From NCBI GenBank assembly GCA_013397795.1, contig VZTJ01001778.1, positions 597,323-661,322 of the forward strand: a stretch of DNA of 64,000 bases. Reading direction: 5' to 3'. The notes beneath the pieces were generated by a model, which saw only the letters and a program-made list of their open reading frames with translations, was not told where the DNA came from and searched no databases. A program made the translations under genes and the position numbers. Source of the stretch: Orthonyx spaldingii (taxonomy: Eukaryota > Chordata > Aves > Passeriformes > Orthonychidae). Below are positions 52,365 to 64,000 of this stretch, one piece after another (within the stretch, counting starts at the first letter, position 1; the number at the start of each line of letters is the position of its first letter).

Positions 52365-53270
52365 ACGTTTCACTCACATTCCCCATGATATTACAAACTT
52401 CTTTCACTAAACAGAATTCATACAACAATCTTCACAGGAAAAAGGATCATTTCAAGAAGCATCGCCATTTTTAGCAACAGAAAATAACTAATACATGGTG
52501 AGGAATGCCAGGCTCTTTCATTTTTAATTTGTATGCATTATTATGGTTGCTGATGTACTGTTTGAGTCGGGCAAGGGAAAAAAGTGAGCACACATTGGTT
52601 TCATATATCTGGGTAAGCCAGAGGAATCTGGGCCAAAGCACTGGAGCACCTCATTGAGATAAGCCAATTGCAGTGCAATAAACATACAACAACAAAAAAT
52701 AGTCCCCAAAATTAAACGAACATGCTTTGACAAAACTCATTATACAGATAAAATGTCGGAGCACTGACTAAATTGGGTACATTAAATCATAGGAAAGGTT
52801 TATAAAAATACTCTCTTTGCAAGGTCCTTAGCATGGAAAACTACAACAGGGGGAGTAATTACATTTAGAAGGTATTCTTTTAAAACCAAGACATGCTGTT
52901 GTGATTACTTCAAATACTGCAGTCCCATATGCCACATCTAACACAACCACTCAATGGTTAAATTGCATTTTCCTTTAACTACTCATTTCAAGGCAGAGTC
53001 GAACAGCAGCATATATGATCTAGAGAGGATGAGGCTCTCTTCATGTTATGACTCAGAAGAAATTTCCAGCTAGAACAGGTTCTGCTCCTGCAAACATTTA
53101 TTTTGTGTTGAAAACAGAAATTCATTTGCCTATAACAACATATAATGGGAAGTGAAGAAAGGACAGGACAGGTAGGAAAAATTCCTATTCGTACCACCTT
53201 TAACCCAAGCTGCATTTCTTACAGTGCTAGCACAACACCCACAGCACCAAAATGAGGTTAATTAGGTTTT

Positions 53271-53300
53271 CATCATTATTATTATCATTATTATTTATTA
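53271..53300. repeat. (ATT)n-like simple repeat
   Basis: 'catcattattattatcatta' followed by 'ttatttatta': an imperfect trinucleotide repeat of about 30 bases with C interruptions. Confidence 0.85.
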
Positions 53301-55919
53301 GATTTGCTGAGGACAACAGAATCAGGGAATGCAGAGCAGACTCACCATAACAGATACAGCTTTGGATCTGTATAGCTGTATGTGTAATACTGCCCTATTG
53401 CTCTGTTCTCCACATGGCAGCTTCGCCTATGTAAAGTAATGAAGTGTAAGTAACAGGTCAGTACAAAATAAATGGGGCTTTTATGCACGTGCCACATGAG
53501 TTCATGGTAGCTGAAAGATTATTTCTTTGTATTTAAGTACATAGATGCATGTAAGTATTTTCAGGGACAAAAAAAATGCTTACCATGTATACTTTGAGAG
53601 TTGCACTGCTGGCAAGTTGGAGCATAGCCAGACAAGCACTACCTTTCTGTAGCTACTTAAATAATTATTTTCAGGATTAGGTTCACAGATGAAACTGGTC
53701 ACTGCTGAAATTTGTAACAGAAAAAAGGAATCTACTTTGAATTAAGAAATTATTACAAAATACGGGAGGATAAATATATAATTCTATATTTTGATGTGTA
53801 AATAGATTCATTTAGCTAACTGTTAAACCTTCATTGAGATATCTTTCAAAGAAAATCTTATTTTGCTGGGTATTTACACTACAGAAGTATGATTTCCAAG
53901 AACATCATAAGAATTCATACATAAACAAAATGCATGCAGCTCCTTCTATTTAGAAGACATATACATATATTTGTTTTGGCATGTAATTTTTACATTTATA
54001 AATTTATAAATACATGTAATTTATATCACATTTTAGGAAACAATAAAAAAAATTTTAAAAGATATCTTTGACACTAATAGTCAGCTCCACCATACAAGGT
54101 TGTTTTATTCAGCCTTTATACACAATTTCTTTGCAGGACAATTTCTCTAGGGAATCAACATCAGAATTCTTAAGTTTGGGAAAAAAGCGGGTTTCATATT
54201 TGTATCACCTCTGCCTATTCAATAGCTAGGAAAATCTTCAGACAGCTAAATATATCCTTAGGAAGTCAGCCTTCATTCACATCATGACATGCACTTAAGT
54301 CCTGGAGACATAAATTCTAGCTTCTTAAAGAAGTGAAGTTTCACTGAGTTAAAAACTACTGAATAGTGCCTAGCTGGAGGTTAAAATACCTTTTCTTGCA
54401 GAAAGTGTTGACCTGAGTTTCCCCAGGCATTCAGGTGATAAACACTGAACACTTTCTCACCTCCTCTCCCCATTCAGCTGGAATGGAGGCAACCCTCCCA
54501 TTGCTGCCCAGGACCAGGAGGCTTAGAAGAGGCAGCCAAGGGTCAGCTACCACTTCATCTAATTGGAACTAATCTGCATGTGGCACAGCATGGCCTGAAG
54601 CCAGGAGCAGGTTTAGCTACACAGATGGATGAGTTCTTCCTGCCTATTTAGATCTTCATTTTCCCCCCACAGCATTCAGCACAGGCCATGATTTGCAGCC
54701 CTGTCTAATGGATTTTCATGGATCTAGGAAACTGTATGTGCAGGAGACTGCATATCCTTTAATACCCTCTCTACTTTTAATTGCAATAGAGCAGAAGGTA
54801 AAAGGATGTGGATAAAATATGTCAGGACTATACAGATTCAACATGGGTCTACTTAGATATGAGTTTTAAAGAACTGTCAGCTTACTGACTGATTACTGCA
54901 AAAACCAGAATATGATTCCTCCCACCAAGTGAAGAAATTGTAAATAGAAACTAGATTATAGTAGTATAAAGACAATGATGTAAACATTATCTAAAAAGAC
55001 TAATTATACAAGATCAAGTACTTCACACTAGTTTTCATCCTGAACATTTCTCAAATGCTGTTTGCCCATTCAGATGAGAAAACTAAATGACTAAGATTTA
55101 ATATTCTTAGTGCATGACCTAGTTTCCAGTCCAGTGCCCAATCTACTACAATATTTTGTCTCTCTTGATGAAGCAGAGCTCACTAATTAAGGGGGGAGAA
55201 ATGTGTGCACTCGTACGCATTACATAGTTCTGAAGTAAGACAAAGAAAGCTTTTAAAGATTTGTGAAGTGTACCTCAAAGCAAACCAGAAAGGGTGTCTG
55301 TCAGCCACACACCCTGTTTAAATTGCTGGGGGTACATTATGACAACTATATTCATCTATTCTTCTTACCTCTGTTTTACCCACTACTCCTTACTGCAGGA
55401 TAGTTAGAGCACTTGGTAACTATAGAGCCAGAAGAAAGTTACTTCTTGCCATAAACGACACAAAAGTAAGAAGGTTAGGAAATAATGTTAGTTTGAAGAA
55501 TGAGTGTCTTTATCCTACAGATAAAATTCTTTTTCCCAAGAATTACACCTCAGAAGAAAGCCCTCACTTTTTTATTTCCTACTTGGAGTTTATCCCTGTA
55601 CTCCAAGAAGCACAAGAGCTCAGTACCACAAACAGCCTGGCAGGAGTGCGGCGGCTCCAGTTTCACACAGACTCCTCCCCTGGAACACTTTTGCTCTTAT
55701 GGCAAATGCAACACCAGTGGCTACGAGACAGAGCCACACTGGTTAAGTTTCCTCAGGTAAGATATAAAGTGAGATGCTCTACTTTTTCTGAGTTTAGATT
55801 AAGTGTTCCTTTCAAGCAGCTGCTGAGGATGAGTGCTGCAAGCCCTCTTTGTACCGCCGTACAGTAAGACACCTCTTCTGATACCTCACACTTCTGATAC
55901 CTTTACACACACTCACCCA

Positions 55920-55937
55920 TATTTATTTATTTATCCC
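55920..55937. repeat. (TTTA)n simple repeat, short
   Basis: 'atatttatttatttat' gives about four TTTA units. It is a minor simple repeat. Confidence 0.8.
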
Positions 55938-58900
55938 CACCTATAATCAATGCATTTAGTTCAACCACTGGGTTGCGCTAAATATAAGAATTTGCATGCT
56001 CTATAGGAATTAAAAAACGTAACTCAGAATTAGCAAGCTATTTTTTTACCTGACCCTTGACTGACCTAAAAAAACAGGCAGATGCCAAATCCTGTACTCC
56101 ATGAACAAAAGCGATGCTTTATCCAGACTTCATTTATAGAAAGCAGTGCAATTGGTAAGCCTCAACCTTAGTGAATCTGTCATGAACTCGTCTTAACAAA
56201 AAGCAACAACACAAAAAGAGATAAACCACACCGATTTTATGCTCTCCCAAGACTACAGTAAGCCATAAATTTGCATCACTGAGCTTCAAAACACTCCTGG
56301 GACAGAGGGAATTTGAAACATGCCGAGATGATGTCTTGGAATTGAAAGGACAACTGTCCCACATGAGCTCCACACAAAAGCAAGGGAAGAATTTCAGACA
56401 AACCTTTGGAATTAACATGTCAAGCAGTCACCTAAAACATATGGCCTGAGGAAGACTGAAAAGACTGGACAGAGATAAGAACAAACTGCTGCAAGATCTC
56501 ACTCCTGCAGAAGGTCCAAGAGCCTGAATCCCAATCCCCTGAAAGAAGGCTCTTCATTCTTCCCCAGCCCCTTCTCCTAGAACGTGACTTTTAACACTGG
56601 CTTATGCCTGGGCAAAACCAAAGCTAAGCAAACCTAAGGACCTTAGGCAATTACTCCAACTACTGCTACAGCACAAAATCAAAACTTTTAAATGAATTTT
56701 CACAATTTTTTCCATTTTCCTGTAAATAGCAGCAGATAAATTTACATTTCAATAGTAGACATTCCAGTCAAATCAAACCAACAGTAAGTGCTTTGGCAAA
56801 CTCAATTATTCATTTTACTTGGACAATACTATGTTCTTCTATTCTGACCTTTAGCTGTAACTATTGAACTCTATTTTATTATTTAGGTAAAGAGGCTTTA
56901 CTGTCTCTTTCGTAAATACATCCCACACACACAAATCTGCTTTCTAAAGCCAGGTATCCGGAGGATGAAATCCAGTAAATCAGCTAGACACGAGTATGGT
57001 AAATGTTATAATATGCTTCATAATCACCCCTGTGCACTCCTTTCTAGGACAGATTTAAGGCAAAGATTTTTTTTTTTTTTCTTGGTCATTATAGCCAGAA
57101 TTATTTCTGCCTTTGTGGAAAAAAAGAATTATGTATTTCAAAGTAATTCTTGTTCTTCTCATGCAGAGCAGTATGATTTAACGCCATGCCAAAAGCAAAC
57201 TTTAAAGGGTATCACTCACAAGGGACAAAAGGAAGAAAATTAAACTGAAATCCAATCTGAACTGAATACCAAAATGCTTTCATACCTTACAGCACCTACT
57301 CTGTTCCAAAGATAAACACAATTCATTAATAAGACAGATGAATCTAAAATGCTAACAGAAGACTCAAGGCTGCATCTATTTAAGCAAAGTTACATGGAAC
57401 CAAAGGTGTTTTCAATTTTTCAAAACACTTCCAATGATAAGAGGGATAAGAAGAAGCAGAACAGTGATTTAGTTTTAATGCTAAACTTTGCTTTTTGAGG
57501 GGAATTTTTTTTCCTAAGCCAGAAATGGGTAACAGCTGCTACCCGAACAATAAAGTAAATAAAAATCTAAGCATAAACATGCAATGATAAAATCTGTGGT
57601 TGCTCTATGCCTCATTTATATTTTAGGACTGACAAATGTGCTTTCTGAGCTCTCACACCAGACAACTACAACTTGACATACTTCCACATCTTTGGCTGAA
57701 AGTCACAAGCATTCAGATCAAAATAGTTTGTTTTTCTTTGGTTCTATGTTATGTGTTCTTTAAGTATATAAAAAGTGTTTACTCCACACTTCCTCTGCTT
57801 CCTCTACATTGTAAACAAATTCAGGTGCTGCTCAGAGTATTGTGTTTCATACAGGAATAGGCACTAACAGTTCTGAAGTAAATTACAAACACTGACTTCA
57901 ACAGAAAGTACACAGTGCCCCACAAGGACTGCCTCCAGGGTGCCCTGTGACCTCCTCCTTCTAAGGCAGGATTTTTGCTTCCAGAATTATGCAACAAATT
58001 ACATTAGCAAAGCTTAACACTAAAATGTGTTTCATTACACATGCAATTCAGGGGTTATTCGTCATTAACTCCTAAAATAATCTATACCAAGCAATATGCG
58101 TAAGTAATTCTCAGCCAAAATTAGAGATCTGTTTTTAACAGAAACAAATTTAGCCTTCTCCACAGCTTTTTTTTTCACTGAAATCACCCAAAGATTTGAA
58201 CTATTAAAGTCATCTTAATTAAACATAAAATGAGATACTATAATATTCATCACTTTAAACAAATTAGTCAGACTAGCCAAAACCACTTACCTTGCAAACT
58301 ATGAATATTTCTTCTTTCTAAACTGGCTGCTAGGAAACAAGCTTTAGAAATCTGTGGAGGTTAAAGGAGCTCAAACTCTCCAAGTGACAATGGGTCGGGT
58401 TTTTAGGTATTTTTAAGGATTAATGCACCAGGACTAATTTCATGCCAGTTTTGCAGCAGCTTCCTCTCTTGAATCCTTCTACCACTCACTCTCAGCTTAT
58501 ACTACTAAAAGTGGTATTAGAATCAGGTTCTTAGGTCTTTCCCTAATACCTCCTGCACAAATTTAACATCTTCATTAAAGTCATGAATTTATTTGTAAGT
58601 ATGGTCCAACCTTTAGGTTTCTTGTGGCTGGGAGATCCTGTCAGTTCCAGCTCCTGGAGCTATCTGAAAAGTGCGCCATACTGACAGTCCTTTGAGGCAA
58701 CCTTAAAATTCCTACTATCTTGCTGCATGTCACGAAATCAAGAAAATTAGTCACAATGATAACCCAATGCATAATTACACAGTAATTTTCTTATTTCTGT
58801 GGAAGCATATAATTTCATTCCAGAAAAAAAAAAAAGAGAAATATTTCTAAAATGTAAATTCATTGAGATTCAGTATCAATATGCTTGACAGCAATCATAT

Positions 58901-61900
58901 ACTTCTGAATTAAAGCTATAAATTTGCTACTGAGCGGAGAAAGGGGAAGGTAAAGAAAAGAGTGACTGACATAGCAGTTCAACCTATGTGGGCTGCATAG
59001 GGTGAATAGTAATAAAAATTATTCAATTTATTTTGACAATTCCTTAAAGCACCTATTAGATGGCTTCCCCTATTTTCCTTGACTTCATCAATGACTTTGT
59101 TTTTTTTTTTAAGATGAACAGACATACAGCACATTCCACAGAGAGCTTGCACAGTTGCAATTTCAGAACCACAAGTCACTTCATAGGTTTTGAGAATAGG
59201 CTGCCAACAACAAATAACACTTCTTAATATATCAGTTGGGTAAGGTAGATTTCTCATGACTGCAAGCCCTTCTAGAAAGCAGTGGTGGTGACTGTGCATG
59301 ATACTCTTCCCCCCGACTGGTAAGGCAGAACATTCTAGTGTCAAGCTAAATCTGACTAGAAACCATCAGCACCTTTATTTATTAAACGTAAAACGTTTGG
59401 AAGCACCAAAGCCTTTCCCCGGTCTCTTGCAATTTAATGCATAGTCTTGCTACTTCTAGCAGTCTATGAGGAAGTTTATTCCAAGTTCCACCTATCCCGG
59501 TTTGTAGATACATGGTTGCTGTGTCATGTTTGTCTGCAGCTTCCTGTACAAAATTTTGGCTACCATATATTACAAACTGGTATTCCTAGCCACATTCTGT
59601 TGCCTTTTTCCTATACCAGATTTAGCTCCTTGATGTTACCAGACAATAGAGATAATTTCTGTAAAACTATTCCCAGTCATGGACCAGGCCTGGTCTGGGC
59701 ACAAAGTACAGAGAAAGCATCTCCATGAACGACAAGAACATTCAAACAAAGCTTAACTAATGGCCTACTACAGAAACTTTATTCCTATATAACTAATCTC
59801 ATTAGACAGGTACACAAACCAGTGGTGCTATTTCTGTTCTTTGCTGCCCTTTCCATGCTGGTCTTCCAGCCATGATGGGCCACAGAGCACATAGGCAACC
59901 TCCCCACATTTGCTTCAGCCTGGGGAGCACAAATGACACCTTACAAGAGATCTTCAGATTATGCAGGGAGGACAAACCACTTGCTACTGTGGCTGAAATC
60001 CCATGATCACACCCTCCACTAACTGATGCTTTTGAAGCTTCTTCAAAACAGCTGTTCCACTGTAAAATTCTCAACTATAAACTGGAAAAAACGTAATGAA
60101 GGACCTAATTGAAGGGTATTAATACTCTGTTTCAGACCTCCATCAATAACATATTTAGCACACTGGCAGTGGCCACTTAGACATCCAAGCCTGGAGCAAG
60201 GAGACCTTTGGCATGAAATGCTGCATCAATCCCTGCAGGCCTGGGCAACAGCAGCCAGAAGCAAGTCATCAATCAAACACACAGCCCACCTGAGCAGGCA
60301 AGGAAGGAAAGCATGACAAAGCAAAGATGGCACATTTTAACCTCCGGCCATGGGTTAATAAAAAACATTGCTGTCATACACAGTTCTCTTCCTCCTCCCC
60401 TCCACATTGCAAGCAGGGCTGCGAGAGAGAACCTTGTGCTGCCTACAGCCACAACTTCTATTTTTTTCAGCAACGGCTCGATACAAGACACTGGTTCAGC
60501 AGAATTGGATATATAAAGTGCAGGATGCAAAATAAGAACTTCTGTACTCCAAGATATGCTTTCTGCAGAAAGCACAAATACTCTCTGCAATTTATTTTAC
60601 CTAGACAGAAGCAAAATTTCTCAGTGAACTCTACTCTTATTTATTGTCAGCATCCATAAGTAAGACTGAAAAAACAACACTCAAGTTCTCTGGCCAGCAT
60701 CTCTATAAAACTTCATGAATAAAGGCACACTTAACCCATTTTAATTACAGAGATCCTGCTTACAAGGTGCTCTGTGCCAGGATTAATGTTTCTATTCAAA
60801 TAGCATTTATAACCAATGGGCATGGGATTCCTCAATCAAAAGTAAAAACGTCAATTTTGTATTCAACTACTGAAGTTCACAAGAAAATTACACAACTGAA
60901 AATTGTTTTGAATGCCTGAAGCAGCTTTGCAGCAAAACAATTCTAGGTTTCAGCTTCCTGTGACAACTTATACCACTATTCAATCACTATTACTGCTATA
61001 TAGTTTACTGAGTAACTTTTCCTTCATTTTATTTGCTTTTAATTCAAGTCACAGATCTTTGTTCCCAACTCGCTGTCTCAGCTCTCTGTTTCATAACTGC
61101 AAGCAAAGAACTGGAGGCCAACAGTAAGAAAAGAACATAACACCAACCACAGCAACTTACCTACTAGGTCAGAAACAAAGTATTGGAGGCAATGAACGCT
61201 GTAAGCAGTATACATGAAATAGAAGACAGTGATAAAATAATCTAATTTAAATACTTTGACTTTTTCCAATACTTTTCCCTTATTAATAGTATGCAGGACA
61301 AACCTGCCTTAAAGTAAGAAAGGTGGAAAAAAGCACACAATTGATTTTTAAAGCGCCTTCAAACATACTGTAAATAAAGCGGTCATACGAAAGACATCCC
61401 CCACGACTACTCCTCCCTCACACCTCAAGATGGTGATTATAAGAAGGAAGAATACACTGCCAATGTGACAACCTCCTCACCCAGCCCTGTGGTACCCACC
61501 AGTGAGACACTGTTGAGCTCACACCCTTGCCCAAAACCCAAGCAAACAAGGTGGCTGCAGTTCTGCCACTCTGCAACTTATGATCCTGATTGTTAAAGCG
61601 CAAACAGTTCACCCTCACACTTGAAGAACCTCCTCATTGAAGTTGTCATTCCACAGAACAGCAAGTGCAGTGTCAAAGATCCCAGTAACAGATGAAAAAT
61701 GTAATGTTTGTCAAACACATGGGCAAAATTCATAGAAGTTCACTCTAAAATGCTTCAAAGACCAGATTTATTCACTTTTTGTGTGCTAGCACAACCACTA
61801 TACCATGTACTCTTGTCAAAGACCTGAAAAGTCACATGAGCTTATCCCTATCAAGATCAAAATTGCTCTGCTATGTGATCTGGTAGGGATAAGAACCAAG

Positions 61901-62857
61901 AACTCTCACAGTTAAAAACTTCAAAGTTTAAAGGGCAAAAAGTTAAAGGAAGTAGAAGACAGTAAGAGTGATCAGCAACTATACTAAAAAGAATTCCTTG
62001 AGTCATACTTTTACTTTCACATGGAGCCTACAATCTTCTCATCTAAAAAACACTATCATACCTACTACCATTTAAAATTAAATAATCTCTTGCTATGTGA
62101 AGTAACTTCCAGAAAATCTATCTTACAAATTAATTATGAATTATAGATATTTCTAATATGCCATTTAAAGGAGTGTTTTCCTCCTCCATCCCCAACATCA
62201 TCAGCTTTCTTCCCAGAATAGTTATCTACAGCTAAGGCAAAGGTAACATTCACTGAGCAGTGGCCACTCCAGAGGACTCACCCAAAGCACACACAAGTTT
62301 AAGATGTGAAAACATGTACATTATCAATAGAAGGAAAAATTAGTCTTCTATTGCTTGGTACTTGATAAAGGAATAGATTTATTTAAAGGAAGTTCTTAAA
62401 TGCTTCTTCTGTTTTACCCCTTAGACAGAGAAAATCTCACTGGAATACTTCTGATTTTTTACTGAGGTTTAGGTTTTCTGAGACCTGTTACAGGGTTGCC
62501 CACTAATGTCAAAGTCATAAAACCTTTTTATATGTTACCCAATCCAATCGCAGGTTTACACTTTTTCAAAATCAAATTTTCTTTTAAAGAGGCAACTAGT
62601 CGTATACAGAACAAAATCTATCTGTATTTCACACACATTCTCATGCCACTGTCTGAAATGTAGGGCAAACTGGGAAGTCCATGAGTCTCTCTAAAAAGTT
62701 TACAATTGATTTTTAGTAAATTAGTACACCTAGCATGTGTAATCTGATAGGAAAGACAAGCATTCATATCTTAATAGCCCTCTAATCAACAGCTCATTCA
62801 CTCAGCTTGGAAATGATTATTCACCAGAGGCATTCCTCACTCTTCTGCCTCTCCTGA

Positions 62858-62945
62858 GGGATCCAGTTGAGCCACTGTTAGAAGTAAGACATTGGGATAT
62901 ATGGATCTTTGCTCTGTTCCAGTATGGTCGTCCTATAGTAAATCC
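62858..62945 (+). mobile_element. Probable ancient CR1 3' tail (reptile-type)
   Basis: 'gccactgttagaagtaagac', 'attgggatatatggatcttt' and 'gctctgttccagtatggtcg' resemble, in order, the CR1 3' end common in turtles and other reptiles, whose key words as I remember them are GGCCACTGTCAGA, ACTGGGCTAGATGGACCTTTGG and TCTGACCCAGTATGGC. It lacks the ATTCTATG tail of typical bird CR1. The divergence suggests an insertion much older than the other CR1 copies here. The call rests on a remembered consensus. Confidence 0.6.
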
Positions 62946-64000
62946 CATACTAAGTCAATGCACTGACAATCAACTCCAGTCAACAACTAATGTCACTTAG
63001 CTGAGCACCTGCTTACATCCAGGGGCATCACATCTAGGAGATGTAAGGATAAAACATCAATGCAATTGCAGGTGGGATGGACATTGGGTGCTCTCAGATA
63101 TTGAGCAGCCCCATCAGACAGTCTGTTCTGAAATTCTCCAGCGCTTTAGTGCAACTTGAATAAAGGGAAGAAAAAAAGAGGGACCAACAGTTTACAAGCA
63201 CATTATACTCAGCAATGACGACAGCAGTCACTTAGTAGAGGAGTTAAAATTAGGCATCTGGGGAAGAGAAGGAGCCCTCCAGCACTTAGATTTAATAGAG
63301 TCACTTATTTACTGCTCACTGAATTGCTCTGCAAGAACACAAAAGCAGCCTGGAAACAAAGCATTTCTCCAATGGCAAAGTTTCTCAATCAGGGAAGAGT
63401 TTACACTTGGCAGCTAATACAGGCTATTGGGAAAGTTTTGAAATGCATGTTTGTCTATCTGCACACTAAGATTCCGAAAATAAGCAGCTTATGGGAAAGC
63501 AGCTTATGATTTGTTTTAATATTAAAAGGTAAAAAAATAAAGATGAAACTGTAGTGTTAAACTGTTTGTGTGCTTTAAATTTAAACCTGTACACTGAATA
63601 AAGCATAAATGAGATTTATAGTAGGGAAAGAGCAAATTACTTCCACACTTCTGTAGCTCATCAGCTTAAAGAGCATACAACTCCCAGCCAAATCTATTTC
63701 AGTGAAAAGAAGTGAAACTGTGTTTGTTTTCCTTGTAATTGCTATTTACAATGTGTTTGGTTGCCCGAGGGAAAAAGACAGAAAATTACCAGAAAGGTTC
63801 TAAACACACTTTTAAACACTAACAGCCTAAAATTTCAGACAACAAAACTGAATTACAATTATTGTCCATAGACTTGGACACACATCCTCATGTAATTAAA
63901 TTCAATCTGTTACAATCCACTGTCATAATTTTTGATGTATCACTGCTGCTGAGATGGCGCAAACCACTCAGGGACCCAAAATTCCTTACTGGGGTTACTG

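Larger units (their letters stand above)
26978..64000 (-). other. ME1: ME1 intron 1, partial (at least 37 kb)
   Basis: All sequence to the right of exon 2 is inferred to be first-intron DNA. No exon encoding the expected ATG...PHLNK start with a following GT was found on the minus strand. There is no CpG-rich block like that of a housekeeping promoter, and no other gene could be supported on either strand. A large first intron fits what is known of vertebrate ME1. Its recognisable contents are the repeats listed separately. The stretches 27.0-32.9, 33.2-43.8, 44.5-47.8, 52.4-62.8 and 63.0-64.0 kb otherwise contain only unclassified AT-rich DNA with chance open frames. If exon 1 were a very short or unusual one inside the window, I would have missed it. 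Confidence 0.8.

Noticed and set aside
55493..55867. 124-codon plus-strand open frame
   Set aside because: No recognisable family, no splice context, and a second open frame (55500-55760) overlaps in another phase.
58979..59344. 121-codon minus-strand open frame, sense to ME1
   Set aside because: Checked as a possible exon 1 or alternative exon; it has no similarity to the malic enzyme N terminus and no recognised domain.
1..64000. CRISPR arrays, operons, tRNA or rRNA genes, microRNA hairpins
   Set aside because: No regularly spaced repeats, no tRNA B-box with a matching fold, and no rRNA-like sequence seen; gene structure is clearly vertebrate. MicroRNA-type hairpins cannot be excluded by eye.

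Overview
This is vertebrate nuclear DNA, almost certainly from a bird. About 0.8% of it is coding, and all of that belongs to one minus-strand gene. The four coding blocks have consensus splice sites, continuous reading phase, and a product matching bird cytosolic NADP-dependent malic enzyme (ME1). The avian call rests on that protein resemblance and on the interspersed repeats, which are mostly CR1 LINE fragments with bird-type 3' ends plus one short LTR; no Alu, MIR or L1 was recognised. I cannot name the species.

Layout, in gene order (right to left). 26978-64000 is intron 1: more than 37 kb with no coding exon or CpG island I can support, so exon 1 and the promoter probably lie beyond the right edge. 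Exon 2 is at 26844-26977, exon 3 at 19451-19600, exon 4 at 1496-1571 and exon 5 at 138-299. Introns 2, 3 and 4 are 7,243, 17,879 and 1,196 bp, and the left edge lies in intron 5. The exons total 522 bp (174 codons), about residues 16-189 in bird numbering. They carry the start of the malic enzyme N-terminal domain, including the expected catalytic Tyr (exon 3) and Lys (exon 5). The metal-binding and NADP-binding parts are encoded further left, outside the window.

The introns hold seven CR1 fragments with bird-type 3' ends, one probable much older CR1 tail, one solo LTR of 226 bp with TATA, CCAAT and AATAAA signals and a near-perfect 6-bp target duplication, a diverged pair of an unclassified 100-150 bp repeat, several microsatellites, and A-rich tracts. 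The open reading frames of 60-147 codons outside the exons look like chance openings or LINE remnants.

I found no new biological system. The items most worth a second look are the solo LTR, the unclassified repeat pair, the ancient CR1 tail, the internally deleted 1.4-kb CR1, and a stop-poor segment near 31.3-32.0 kb.
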